53,680 bases of DNA from Branchiostoma floridae (Eukaryota; Chordata; Leptocardii; Amphioxiformes; Branchiostomatidae). The stretch is taken from assembly GCF_000003815.2 (NCBI RefSeq), contig NC_049996.1, positions 2,468,350 to 2,522,029 on the forward strand, read 5' to 3'. The notes below the pieces were generated by a model. It saw only the letters and a program-made list of their open reading frames with translations. It did no database searches and was not told the origin of the DNA. The position numbers and the translations under genes are program-made. Shown in pieces: positions 1-12,010 of this stretch (position 1 is its first letter; each line of letters begins with the position of its first letter).

Positions 1-2046
1 AGGTATGGTCAAGTTGCCAAGACTCTGCGTGCCTTACGGCAAACTGGGGTCGGATTCCTGGTCATATTTGGGCCTGGAGTTAGTCTAGTTTGGCTTGTAC
101 TCTAGTCGCACTGTCGCTGACACAGATAGAAAAATAAATCTACCACGGGTGGTAAGCCGCCATAGTGATCAATGTCTTCTTGACATAATACTAAAGATGC
201 CAATGTGTGGGTCCCCACGGCTGTATGATACTGGTCTCCTATGTCAGTGTGATTAATGGAGTATTTAAGTGAGGGCGTGTATTGACACACGTAGACCCAT
301 GCTGCTTCAAGTTCAAGGGTAATGGTACTTTGTTCTTTGTTAGTAGATGCAAAAGCAATACTGTTCAGTTACTAAAAAAATTAGGCCCTATACGGTGTCA
401 GTAAAAATCTCAGTGTAGTACATGATATTGTTTGTCTGAACTTGAAAGTTCGTCTGTGTTCAACAGTTGGTAAAATTCATTCTGGTCCAATAATAATTAT
501 TAATACATGTATTATAGTAATGTTGCACTCATAATTCAATCACAACATGATCATACATGTACGTTGTACATCTAGTCCACCAAAAAGTTAATCCTGAAAT
601 TTGTGAAAATAATACATTGAAGAAAACTTTTGTCATTTTCCTGTTAGAATTACAGCCTACCAAACCAAAGTATTTTGTATGTTGATGAAAGTTACATGCC
701 TAAGAGAGTACTGTAATATGTTTTGATAAACCAATTATGTTTATAGTTAGACCTGTATAATCGTACATAAAGAAGCAAGAAGCCAAAACTACATATTACA
801 TATGCCAGAGTACAATTCTAGAAGTACGAACTAGTGTATGTTTGTAAACATGTCTTATTAAGAATATTTGACTGGGTAGAGTTGTGGGGAACTTTTCTCA
901 ACCCCCTCTCCTAAAAGCCCCTAATGGTATGTTCCTATAGTTTGACAACATGTGTGGTTTCAGCCAGTTAAATCCAGATTTAGCCTGTAAGAACCATTTG
1001 CTGACAGAAGGTTCCAGAATGTCGCAGACAGACATGAACAGTGTCTATCTTTGTCATCTGAGGCTGGTGCAACAGTTCAATGACATACGTTAAACCCAAC
1101 ACATTCAAAATACGTCAAGGGCCAGTTAATCCTCTAAATAATATCTAATACATATGTACTTGAATGAAAATATTCAAATTTTGGAGCACTTCTGTTGTCA
1201 TTGTAGGGAGCACATATAGTATAAAGTTTACATCTATTAGTATGAATGAATGAAGACTTTTATTTTGCCTTACAAAGACAAGTTCAGATCGCAAAGACAG
1301 ACATGGTAAACTTTTCAAATGTGCAAAAATTGGTACAAGAATTGTAGTGTAGCATACACATGTACATGTAGGTTTCACCTCTTTTTGCACCTTTGTAAGA
1401 TTGTTCGGGTTTAACTATTCATAGTTGGTGTATCAAAACACATGTCGGGAACGTAAATTTGAGAGACTGATAGTGAGTGGGTGAGACAATAACTTATAAG
1501 AACTTGTGGGAGAAATCAAGGATCTGCAAGATATACATGTACATAACACCAGTCACTCCATTCTAGGAAAGTTGTTTTCCGGATTTGAACGCGGACATCT
1601 TGAAATCCCCATTTTTCAACTTTTTTCTTCCTGAACATACATGAAAGTTTTACATACCATTGGAAAGATCATGTTATCTGGAGTATGAGGCTCCTTTTTT
1701 ATGGTCATAACGTACAAATTTTTTGAGATATTTGACTTTGAAAATTGCTTATCCCGAGGGTTAGACACCGAAACCCGAAGAAAATTCTTGAGCCCGCTGG
1801 CTCAATCAAGTCAAACCGTCGGTCTTCAGAGCTTACCCCGATTGAAGACCGCATACAATTAACACCATGAAAATCACTGAATTAAATAGAATGCACCAAA
1901 AAGCTGTTATTCAAAAAGAATTCACACCTGGTAAGCTTGTGTAATTAGCACGTGTATGACAAATTCAGACTACCTGGCAACTCAGGTACAGACCGACGGG
2001 GTGGACAGAAGATCCTCGGGAAATATTACTGACCCGTCCCCCGCTA
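1..2046. other. No gene seen; AT-rich non-coding stretch
   Basis: No convincing exon or transposon end is visible. Short open frames here are chance. A small inverted repeat, cggtcttca (1820-1828) and tgaagaccg (1843-1851), sits in a more GC-rich patch (about 1740-1860) and may be an eroded mobile-element remnant. Confidence 0.5.
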
Positions 2047-3911
2047 AAGGCGGGTTTGGTTTGGTTTGGTTTGGTTTGGTTTGGTTTATTTAGATCTCCA
2101 TTAGTGAAATACACTAGTCTTCCTGGAGTCCACATTAAAACAATACAGAAATAATTGCAACAGAAATGTACAAATTATACAAATTATAACTTTGAAATAA
2201 CAGAAAGCAAACATATGGTAAACTGAAAAACAGTGATTTGCATACGTGAAGTAAAATAAAATAAATCAACTTAGTTCTTATATATACAACAAAATGTCCA
2301 ATTGAATTAACAGAAACTTGGTAATATCAACTCAAAAACGGAGTGGGAGAGGTCGGAGGTCGAGCAAAATCATAGTAAATCAAATACAATTTGAACTGAA
2401 GTATTGAAACAAACAGTATTTGAAAGCATATAAATCATATAGCAAAAATAATAATAATAATAATAGTCATTGATACATCATGAATAAAACAAAACATAAT
2501 TGGAACCGAGAGATGGGTTTCGTTTTTACCACCATGAAGTGAGTGGCTGGTTTTTGTCTTTCTGTGCCTTTACCCACTCTCTTAACTTAGTCTTAAATAC
2601 TTCCTGGTTTTTTGTTGTAATACTTGTAGGGAGTGTGTTGTAGGTCTTTATACATCTGTATTGAAATGTTCTGGTCAATGAATTTGTACGGGGTTTAGGT
2701 TGTATGTAGCCTCCTCTCAGTGATAGCCTTGTGTTGTGGTGATGTGCGGTGTTTATATTTCTTAAGTTGTCATACATACATTTTGGTTCTTTAGTCGTTA
2801 CTATCTTATGGAAGGCACAGATTGTTGTTGTAAACATTCTTTCCTTAACTGACGGCCAACATAGTCGATCATGTATCACTTCTGAGCTTGTTGTGTGTGA
2901 TGTATTTGCGGCTAACCTTGCAGCTCTGTTTTGGATTATTTGTAGTCTGTCTAGCTGTGTTTGTGCTGTTGAGGAAAGTATCCCAGAACAGTAGTCAAGA
3001 TGCGTAAGTACAAGTGATTGGATTACTGTTTTTAGTGTGTCTTCAGGAAAGTAATCTTTATACTTCCTGATTGTTGCTGTGACTCCTGTCATCTTTCTTG
3101 TGATCTTGTTAGCATGCAAATTCCAGGATAGGTGTTGGTCTACTGTGTAACCTAGGAGTTCTGCTTGGCTGACTTGCATTATTTTCTTCCCCCCTACAGT
3201 GAGATCGAGTGTTGGATTATGCTTTAGTTTATGGTGACTGCCCAGGAGTATGGACTTTGTCTTTCCGACATTAAGAATAAGCTTATTTATTTGTATCCAT
3301 TCCCAGATGCGCGTGAGATCTGACTGTAAGATACTTTCTACTGCTCTAGCACTGGGTGCGGAAGCAAAGGGAGTAGTGTCATCGGCATACATGACTAGTT
3401 CGGCTTTCTTTGTTATGGTGGCCAAGTCATTAGTATAGAGACAAAACAACAACGGACCCAGGCAGCTCCCTTGTGGAACTCCGGACTTGGTCTCCTTATA
3501 AGTTGAAAAAGCTCCGTTAATGTAGACGGCCTGACTCCTGTTTGTTAAATAGCTTTCCATCCATTCTACAGCAGAATCTGCAAATCCATAGCTTTTTAAC
3601 TTGGCCAACAATATTTCATGGTTAACAGTGTCAAAAGCGGCACTGAAATCAAGCAAGACTGCACCGACCAGATTTCCCTTGTCTATTTCCCCTAGCCAGT
3701 GATCAGTCATTTGTACTAAAGCGCTGGCTGTGGAGTGGTGTTGCTTGACGTATGCATGTTGTTTCTGTGATATTATATCGTTAGAGATAAGATAGCTTTG
3801 AATTTGTTTTTGGCATACTTTTTCCATAACTTTACTGATCACTGGCAGCAAGCTGATGGGTCGGCTGTTCGGACCGTTTAATGGGGAAAAGGTTGTTTTG
3901 TATATAGTTAG
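2047..3911 (-). mobile_element. 5'-truncated CR1/L2-group non-LTR retrotransposon (LINE)
   Basis: A minus-strand copy reads from about 3911 down to a 3' tail of repeated ccaaa units, seen as tandem gtttg at 2052-2087 on the + strand. It holds the reverse-transcriptase domain, the C-terminal region and a roughly 480-nt 3' UTR. The endonuclease half and 5' UTR are absent, as expected of a copy truncated during target-primed reverse transcription. No clear target-site duplication was found. The short tandem tail instead of poly(A), together with the reverse-transcriptase motifs, points to the CR1/L2/Jockey-type group; the exact clade is not resolved. Confidence 0.88.
2526..3911 (-). pseudogene. 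LINE reverse transcriptase, N-terminally truncated ORF
   Basis: This open frame encodes the RNA-dependent DNA polymerase that copies LINE RNA at the nicked target. It is open for about 460 codons with no stop or frameshift. Counting from the leucine codon at 3851 as residue 1, visible motifs are LLDFSAAFDTV (about 66-76, first catalytic Asp), SGVPQGSCLGPLLF (about 123-136) and YADDT (about 155-159, catalytic Asp pair). Upstream of 3851 the frame still gives a recognisable NSRPISLLP block, so the copy really begins near 3911. The C-terminal part (LPTSITTKNQEVFKTKL) is typical of the end of CR1/L2-type ORF2. The endonuclease is missing, so the copy is dead as an element although the remaining frame is intact, which suggests recent insertion. 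Confidence 0.9.
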
Positions 3912-4214
3912 CTAAATCAATACAATTTGCTTGATTTCAATGATTCATATGAAGAAAAGTTATCTTTGAAAGAAAAGCACAGCCTTGTCTGCCCAAGGAA
4001 CTACACCGGGTCCGATATTTATTATTTTGTTTTAATCACACAAGACTTAGGGATTGTCCTTGTAACCTTCTTAGATAACGAAATTGCCACTGGCCTCCCA
4101 GCAGGGTGGCTGGTGCCAGTTTATTATTATTTATTTGGTGGGCCAACTACTCTCTCTTTGCAACCAGGGGGCTGAATTGTGAGGAACTCAGCCTATGTCT
4201 AATCTGGGTTGATG

Positions 4215-4650
4215 AATAGAGAAGTTTATTTGCAAGTTCATGCTTGAGGGCTAATTGCAAATGCATGGTGTAAATATAGGAGATATAGAAGTGACAATAA
4301 ACAGTTATAAACAATATTCTACTATAATACTAGTGTTGGCTATTTCTAAACTGGTTGGGTTTGACTTCTTTTTTGGAAGCAGAGGGAGACGGAAAGCCCC
4401 ACATTTTCTACAATTTGTGGGTTCTGCGATTTCAAGAGAAAAGTGGCTTTCTGTTCGTCTGTGGGTGTGGGGAATCTATATCTATACTTATATTATGTAG
4501 AAACGTCTGGATATACATATCTGTAATTCTGTTCCTTATCAGATAACATACATATACAGGGTCACAGAGTGAGTTGTCTGAGTACCAGAGATAAAAATAT
4601 CCACTATAATCAAGTATTTCTTTAACATGCTGCAACACGCCCATTCCTCG
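4215..4650 (-). mobile_element. LINE 3'-end fragment, internally deleted
   Basis: The minus strand near 4644-4480 encodes a peptide (VKEILDYSGYFYLWYSD, then DMYIQTFLHNIS) closely similar to part of the LINE ORF at 36488-37207. The sequence then jumps to the same 3' UTR, with shared blocks around ggttgggtttgacttctttt and gtgggttctgcgatttcaag, and ends in the tail containing tttatttgcaag. It is a short decayed copy of the same family with the middle of the ORF end missing. Confidence 0.75.
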
Positions 4651-4659
4651 TTAAAGGGG

Positions 4660-5584
4660 CAAATTGCTGTCGCACATAAGCAGCGGGCCACAGTTTTCTT
4701 TAAAGACACAATGACTACGTATTTTGCCCTTTTCCGTTACAAGTACATGATAGTAATATGCTAAGCAATGTTTTCCCACCATTGTTAGTTGCCTTTTGGT
4801 CGTCCCGGGTAAGGTTTTGCTTAGAAACACGCTAAAAACACGTGTCGGAAATGCTATAAAGGTGAATATCGTGGCATTCTGATAATGAAAAGACGTTAGT
4901 TCTTTAAATTTTCAGTCATAATTTACATCAACCACTTAGGCCGGCTTGTCACGTGTTGATGAACTTGTCCAGCAGACGACCTTTTTACGTCAGATGCCGT
5001 TTTATTCTTGTCGCCAACTTTTGCATAATTTACGTTACCGAACTTCTGTTGGGTGTAATTCGCTTACGAAAAGACATTTTCCGATAATGTTTTCACTGTT
5101 TTATCTGCTAAACAGTGGTGTTGCGTAATAAACAAATGACAGAACACATAAAACACGAATGTTGGAAACATGACCATAACCGCCAATCTCAGGCCGTTTG
5201 TCACTTTTTTGATATAATTTACGTTACCATAATAAGTCCCTTAGAATTATAGAAAGACCATTACTTTTGCACTCATAGGAAAGAATGCTCCCAGATAAGT
5301 AATTGCCTGCAGAGTTAATCTTTCCAGAGCTGTTTGTTAAAATTTTATTTATCATTAAAAGCATAAATATAATTTACGTTACCATATAATTTACGTTACC
5401 ATTTTTTTTTCTTCAACATGTCATCGGATGTTCAGCAAGAGCACATCAACCAAAGACGTATTATCTGCTGTAATGTTACTGTAGGTGGGCTTGGCTTGCC
5501 ATAGAGTCACAATGCAGTCTGTTTATATGTTCCTGTTTCAGTGAATTTTACGATGCCGCGGAGTGGGACTTTTCATTTCTCATA
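4660..5584. other. No gene seen; repeated 15-bp motif
   Basis: No coding exon is recognised. The motif ataatttacgttacc recurs at about 5025, 5214, 5369 and 5386, and again near 7792 as gtaatttacgttacc. It is AT-rich otherwise. Confidence 0.45.
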
Positions 5585-5765
5585 GGAATGTAGAAATACG
5601 AGGGGCGAGTAAGAACAGAAAGAAACAACACGCCGACTCCCGGGATTCGAACCTGCGCCGAACCCGGGCAGCCGGATCACAAATCGAACGTGCAAACCGT
5701 TCGGCCAAAAGGCTGAAGCCATTAGGCGTCTTCGGTTTAGCAGTCCTTGAACACCACTGTTACAC
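5585..5765 (-). mobile_element. tRNA-derived SINE, copy 1
   Basis: On the minus strand this contains a pol III B box (ggttcgaatcc, read from ggattcgaacc on +) and a tRNA-like 5' part, but no consistent cloverleaf. It ends in the same head sequence (ccactgttaca on +) as the copy at 5868-6046. The A box is degraded compared with copy 2. Confidence 0.7.
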
Positions 5766-5867
5766 TACTCCCCCTTTTCTTTTCAAGATTCGTCCTCGAA
5801 TCTCCGAGATCGACATCCCTGTGTGGCACATACTAGCCTGTTACTCACAGGGCCGGCGTGGGAACCA

Positions 5868-6046
5868 TTGTAGAAATTCAGAGGGGCGAGTAAGAACAGA
5901 AATAAACAACATCCCGACTCCCGGGATTCGAACCTGCGCCGAACTCGGGCAGCCGTATCACAAATCCAACGTGCTAACCACAACACCAAAAGCTCAAGAG
6001 CTGTTGGCGTGGTCAGTTTGGCAGCGCTAGAACACCACTGTTACAG
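5868..6046 (-). mobile_element. tRNA-derived SINE, copy 2
   Basis: The minus strand carries an A box (tggttagcacg, 5980-5970) and a B box (ggttcgaatcc, 5934-5924) spaced as in a tRNA. They are preceded by a head segment containing agcgctgccaaactgacca and followed by a body ending ttcttactcgcccctctg. About 80% of copy 1 aligns with it. The acceptor arms do not pair, so it is a SINE and not a tRNA gene. Confidence 0.75.
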
Positions 6047-6049
6047 GAA

Positions 6050-6899
6050 CGATGTTCAAATGATAAACCTGACATGCACCAACTTGGAAAGATGCGGGTG
6101 TTTATATTGATATCTGATGCTTCAATAATCAACATTACACGGAATGTATAGTACCAAGTTGAATAAATGTATATTGGGTTGGACTGAACCAAAATAAACT
6201 CCTGTTGTCAAAGTAGACTCGTCCAAGTTTGTCGTCATTTTCGCGCGCTTTTTGAAGATCACAGGACTGGAATGACAGAAATTCATGCTCAACACTGACT
6301 GATGAAGTAAGGTACTTTTCAAGCATGTTTGTCTTAAATAGCAACAGAGATTATGATCAGCTAATTATGAAGGTCAATGTAGTCAAGATTCGTGTCACAG
6401 AAATATTTCTCGTTTTACACAGTGGACCCCTTTATATAAACGTACAGACGGCGGTAAATCAGCGACACTATTTACGCTAGCGCCACGTTATCTACATTGA
6501 GGACTTGTCATTGAGTTATAAGCTCCATGATCAAAAGCATATGGGCTGCAGAAGTTAGTAGCTAACTTAAGTTAAGACTTCACTATCATTAGATGTTCCG
6601 AAGTTTTCACCTTTGCTTGTTTAGGTTGGAAATCTTGTAAATTAGAAGCAAACTACTCTTTCAACCAGTCGTGACTGCACAGAATTGATGCACAGAATTG
6701 TTTTACATGGACAGACACATGGTTCAAGGCAGAAAGCTATTTGTGAAACCAATCCCACTCTATAAAGTCAAGATCTATATAACGTCAGGCTTGTCATGTA
6801 ATCATGTGGCATTAGTATAAAGGGACAGGCTGCCAGGATAACTGTAGAACAGACTGCCTTTACACATGCAGCTCTCTTTTGGAAAATTCACTTAAGGGT
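6050..6899. other. No gene seen
   Basis: AT-rich sequence without a recognisable exon, RNA gene or transposon terminus. Confidence 0.45.
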
Positions 6900-7165
6900 T
6901 AATGACCCGCCCCGAGGTGTATATGGTGTCATAACGCCTGGTCCTTTGCTATAACCACCGAATAAAACCACCGATGTGAGCGAAGCGAACGAGGTGGTTT
7001 TATGAGCATCGACACCGGTGCCGGTGTCGATTCATTCTGACCAATCAGAGGAGCGAAACCCACCTGCCTGGCCTGGATCTTTGTGTTACGGCGTCATAAC
7101 CAACGTGGAACGGGGCCTTCTGATTGGTCCGCGGCGCCTGGCTATATGATAATGTTGTTTATAGC
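6900..7165. repeat. GC-rich palindromic block with CCAAT boxes
   Basis: Two perfect inverted repeats are visible: ataaaaccacc (6962-6972) with ggtggttttat (6993-7003), and atcgacaccgg (7008-7018) with ccggtgtcgat (7021-7031). Two CCAAT boxes in opposite orientation lie at 7041-7045 and 7123-7127. The block is much richer in CpG than its surroundings. It is either a decayed palindromic element or a promoter-like island; no transcription start or downstream exon can be assigned. Confidence 0.4.
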
Positions 7166-7169
7166 CTTG

Positions 7170-8690
7170 CTCATCAACAAAAGCCTTGTTATACACATAT
7201 TACACAGTTCTTTCTGCCGGTATTATTGAACCACACGATATAAGGTGTATGGATGGACATTTTGTTAGGTAGCACATTCATTCTATATTGATGTGACATT
7301 GTGTTTGTTCCACGAACAAAGATTGTCCTGACATTAAAAAATGTTTTATAAGAAGTGCGATAACTGGTGTTTAGTTTGTTGTCTTTCCAATATCGAAAGC
7401 TTGTGCTAGAAAGGCCCAGTCCATCTGGTTATGTTGCCATCGCATCATGTCCTGCTATTCCCAAAGACTTGATTAAAGGACGCGAGGACGAAGCGGTTCT
7501 GACCTAGAGCGTGTGATTGCGTGAATCCTTTGTTACTTAGCATGTATTTGAATAGACCCCGCCAAGATAGAGACCTTGCATATCTTGGGTGTCTTTCCGC
7601 AGAGTCCGGGTGGGTATAGGACGAACAAGATTATACGGGTATTCCGGATAACAAAGATACACTTTTTCGCTACTCTGAGTTAGCAACATGAAGATAAGAG
7701 GTCCAGCATTATAGACGAACATGACCTGATCAGTTCAAATAGAGCCAGTATGTACACTATTCGGCTTTCCTCCAAATGTTAGAGATTCTGTAATTTACGT
7801 TACCACAGTTCATTGGCATTTACTGTAGAACACTGCAGATATCGCCTGCTTCCAACCATTTTCATAAATATATTCTATCGCTCTTATCCCATCCTACAGG
7901 GTGAAAATTAAGGAGTATTAAACGGTTTGTCTTCATATCAGAAAAAAAAAATATCATTTATTTACTTTTATACAAATGTAGCAAACTTAATAGCTAGTAA
8001 TTTTGATGATTATTCCGAAACAAATGATACGGCGGTTAAATATTTCTCATTGGCGTGTAATTTGAAGGTTTTGGGTTGGAAAATTCGCTAATTTGGCTGT
8101 TGTTAATCCACTATTACTTGCTGGAACATTTCTCTGTGTAGTAATATGCTCTTTATTACGAAATTGTAGGAAAGATGACATGGCCTACTAAAAATCAAAT
8201 ATCTCCAAAATTAAGCGTGTTAGCACCAGACAAAAATAGCAAAAGATAGTCGATATAAGTGGTAACAAGTTCATACCAGCAGGTAAGCGTTTTGGACAAC
8301 TTTATTTTTTACAATTTTCTACCTCCAATTTTCCCAGTTAATGAGGAATGGGCGAACAATGAACTTCTCCAGCCATTTACAAGAGAGTTGTGCTGTTCCA
8401 AGAGTGCGTTTACTTGTAAATGGATGCTTAGTAAAATTGATTTGTGTGAAACATTACATCCTTTTTATTAGCCAATATTTTACAAGTCGAACGGAAATAT
8501 CTATGTCTAGTGGAAAATCTGCCTAATTCGGACCTACATGCTGAATTACTACTATTTCTAGAGACTCCAACTTGGATGAATGCCTAAATGTTTTTGCAGA
8601 ATTGGTTGTGTGTAATTTCGATCAGAGATGTATCATAATTTCTCAGAACCCCAAATTTCACAAACATATAACAGAATGGGTTTACCACAG
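7170..8690. other. No gene seen
   Basis: No supported exon. One ataatttacgttacc-like motif lies near 7792; the rest is AT-rich. Confidence 0.45.
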
Positions 8691-8734
8691 GAATCGGATA
8701 TTCTCAGAAGGCTATCAGGTGAAACTAATGAACG

Positions 8735-8780
8735 AGTTAGACCAAGGAGGTTTCCTTTTTTCAACCTCCTTGGTTAGACA
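8735..8780. repeat. Hairpin of an interspersed repeat, copy 1
   Basis: Perfect 12-bp arms accaaggaggtt (8741-8752) and aacctccttggt (8763-8774) flank a 10-nt loop. The sequence to the right (gacattt...tttgacaattattt) is similar to that right of the hairpin at 9572-9614, so both belong to one repeat family. Confidence 0.6.
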
Positions 8781-9567
8781 TTTGAGGCTGTGCATCCAGG
8801 CTTTGCGCGCTTTGACAATTATTTTTTTGCTAATGAAAAGGTACCTGATGATGAATAAAACTGTGACAGTGTGAGCCAGAAAAATATCCATCAGGTATTT
8901 AGTTTGTTTGTTTTTTCACAGAGAAAACACTACTTTTTTTTTTCTTGTATCCCAGTTTTTTTCCTAGTTCTGTCAAGGTGTTTTGTCAAGTGTGCAACAG
9001 GAATTTGAATACTGAATACGCCTGACCAACAATGACACCTGGTAAAAGAACCATTGTCTTTTATGACTCTTGGCTCCCAATTGTTATTCGTGGGCATAGC
9101 TATTTGCATACTTTCTGGTAGTACAAACAGGCATTTTTGCAGCCAGACTTGGATGACGCAAGGCTCACCCGTGGAGTCACAGACAGCAGTGTAATCCTTT
9201 GAGTCTCAACTTCAATTCTCAAATGGTGAATATCTCATAAATGGAGCTAATGTTCCCACCCTTGAACCAAAGGCTATAGTTTGAAGTATAGTGTAAACAA
9301 AAGCATATCAAGTATTTCAACAGTAATCCAGGATTGAAATATGAAGTGCAATTTAAAGAAAAAGTTCAAGATTTGAGAACAGATCATCAGTCAGAATAGA
9401 ATCTACAACGGTTTAATACTTATATCATGATTCAATTTTGTTTCACCATCACAAAGGTGAAATCCAGACAGTTTTGTGGGTAAAGTTCATGGAAGCCATA
9501 CATTGAAAGTAAAAAACTTCCACTTTCACACATGACGCTGCCAACTATGACCCCATGTACCCGGATG

Positions 9568-9618
9568 TAAGACCAAGGAGGTTAAAGAAAGAGTGATTCT
9601 TTAACCTCCTTGGTAAGA
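9568..9618. repeat. Hairpin of an interspersed repeat, copy 2
   Basis: Perfect 18-bp arms run from 9572-9589 and 9597-9614 with a 7-nt loop. The core (accaaggaggtt) is shared with 8741-8774, and the same motif gacaattatt follows about 40 nt downstream in both copies. Confidence 0.6.
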
Positions 9619-9679
9619 CAAATTCAAGCTGCTTTTGTGTTGACATGATGACAATTATTCGCAAATCTGAATATTAGTG

Positions 9680-10020
9680 GGGTTCAAGCGCTGCCAAACT
9701 GACCATGTGCACACCAACAGCTCTGAGCACAAATTATAGAAAAAGCGGGACTCTTTGTCTTTCTTTGCCTCCAAAAAAGAAGTTACCCAACCTATCTAGA
9801 TACATGTATAGTATTTGAGTTGTCTCTTTGAATGAAATTAATATTTATCACAGTTCATTGTTACATGTGTAACAGTGGGGTTCAAGCGCTGCCAAACTGA
9901 CCATGACAACACCTCGCCCCTCTGGTTGTTTCATATGCGTATTCCCTATCTTGTTTATACCATGTACTTGCAATTAGCCTACAGGCATGAACTTGCAAAT
10001 AAACTTTCTTTCTATTGATC
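9680..10020 (+). mobile_element. SINE-head and LINE-tail fragments, composite
   Basis: The block caagcgctgccaaactgacca occurs twice (about 9686 and 9881). It is the head of the SINE at 5868-6046 in the opposite orientation. It is followed by LINE-tail-like sequence (ctttgcctccaaaaaagaag near 9765, then cttgcaattagcctacaggc near 9967 and gaacttgcaaataaac). The same 3' tail, in reverse, ends the LINE remnants at 4215-4650 and 36285-37207. The arrangement suggests elements that share LINE 3' ends. Confidence 0.55.
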
Positions 10021-10574
10021 TAATACCGAGGCAGAACTAGGGGTCCACCTCTGACAGGTTAGAACAAGCTACTGGTAGTATTAGCTAGAACCTGGCCATG
10101 GGTTGGAGAATTATACTCACAAATCAATCCCGGGCTTACCAAAACCAACAAAACCGTTTTTAGATTAGCATCTGATGATGCTTATAACTCTCCTTTAGTC
10201 CTTACATAGCTTAGGCTCAAACTTTTGAATTAATTTTTTAAGTGTTATGTGTTTAAGCTTGAACCTGTTTTGAATTATTTTTTAATGTGTTCTATGTGGC
10301 TTTCTAATTCTATCTTGTCAAGTATTCTTTTTAACCCTTAAAAGTGTATGGTGTTTGGCTCAGGCAGACAAAAGGAAAGCCTGACGATTGAAATAGAAAC
10401 AAAAGCCTGAATCTAAGAGCCAAACCTTCATCTTTTTAACATGGTAATTGTTAGAATACACAAAAAGATTGCACAGAAAGATTTCTAACTGTTGTGCTTT
10501 TTGTATGCAAAGTGGAACACAGCAGACAACAAAGGTCATTCACACTAAATGGATAATTGACAGTAGTTGTTGAT

Positions 10575-10800
10575 TATTCAATCTCTTGAAATCACAGAAC
10601 CCAGAAACTGTAGAAAAGGGCTTTTCGTCTCCCTGTTTCCAAAAAAGAAGTCAACACTAGTATTAATTAGAGTAGAGTATTGTTTATCTGTTCATTGTCA
10701 CTTGTATATACATATATCCTATGTTTATACCATGTACTTGCAATTAGCCCTCAGGCATGAACTTGCAAATAAACTTCTATTATTTGGGAGCACTCTCTCA
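10575..10800 (+). mobile_element. LINE 3'-end fragment
   Basis: It carries the reverse of the 3' UTR seen at 36285-36490: tcacagaacccagaaac near 10600, tccaaaaaagaagtcaac near 10640, and the terminal cttgcaattagccctcaggc near 10738 followed by aacttgcaaataaac. No reverse-transcriptase coding sequence remains. Confidence 0.65.
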
Positions 10801-11274
10801 GGTACATGTACCTTATATGTCAATTGTTAAGAAAAAGACTGGAAGATGTATATATCCAGACATTTTTTTCATACACTGTCTAAAGATAATGGTAAGTTAA
10901 GATTTTCCAACAAACTAAAGAAGGGATAGTGGATACTCAATGGAAAATTATATAACGTTACTTGATAAACAGGAGGTAGGATCAGCAAGGTGTAAACTCA
11001 GAATCTAAGCACCCACCCCCTTGAAATTGAGAAATGGCAGCACGAAATGCTACCTGTGGGCGAAAGAACCTGTGAGTGTAACTATTGTATTTCAAAACCA
11101 GTGAAAGACGAAATACATGGTACATTTTACTTCTAAGTCAAACTGCCTTTCTATTGAATGACAAGGAAACAAATTTTAGAGTTATTCCAAGAGGCCTACA
11201 AAACCCATAAAATTTCCAAACGTTTAAAGACGAAAACAAAACTATAACCCTAGGCCTGTTAACATCACATAACC

Positions 11275-11345
11275 CACTCACATTATTAAAAAAAGTGGGA
11301 CACTTTGTCTTCCACTGCTTCCAGAAAAGAAGTAAAAAAAAAACC
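11275..11345 (+). mobile_element. Short LINE 3' UTR remnant
   Basis: The segment aagtgggacactttgtcttc followed by tgcttccagaaaagaag matches the 3' UTR block of the fragments at 9725 and 10600. It is too short to say more. Confidence 0.4.
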
Positions 11346-11699
11346 CCAAAGCTTAGATAATCATAATGATTGTAGCTCCCAGCAGTTCATTGTTTGCATC
11401 CTTGTAGAAAACAAAAGTCCCTTCACACCTTATATTACTACTGATAAGTACTTGATAATTTTAGGAGACAAACTATTCACATCCAAAAAAGTTTGGATTA
11501 TGTTCAGTTTGTGAGGAAGATACCAGTGCATATCAGAGTATTTTTATGGTTACAATAAAGAATGTTTATTTAGGTGTTGTCACAGTGCAACATTTGACTA
11601 TTGGACAAATTTGGGCTGCTTCAGGATGAGAGAAGTGGTGACCATTCTCAGAATACTAGCGATGACTGTTTCACTCTGGCAACAGTCTGAGGGGTTTGA

Positions 11700-12010
11700 A
11701 TTTTGCTTATTATCAACTCAAACCCATTCTAACTGAAAAACCGTCAGTTATGATATGAGCCTGTCGGGTTCGTTTCATGACCGAGGGTTGTATTATTGTT
11801 CAATTCACGCCTTTCACACCTCTCCCTTATACCCCTCTGAGAGGTGTGAGGAGACAAATTCTCGGCCCTCGGGACACAAAGAAACCGACGGGTTTCATGA
11901 TTTTTTAGGCTTTTGTCCGTAGGGTTGGGAGTTTAGACCGACGGCCCGAGTAAGTTTACCCTGTCGGTGTTCCAATTTCTCTCCAACGGGCGGCCCAAGA
12001 AGATATCGGG
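11700..12010. repeat. CpG-richer inverted-repeat remnant
   Basis: Partly complementary blocks (cctgtcgggttcgtttcatgac on the left; aaagaaaccgacgggtttcat on the right) and the local pair acacctctcccttatacccctctgagaggtgt suggest a decayed palindromic transposon. No target-site duplication was found. Confidence 0.35.

Noticed and set aside
8572-8874. 100-codon open frame
   Set aside because: It spans the hairpin repeat and ordinary AT-rich sequence and has no recognisable domain.
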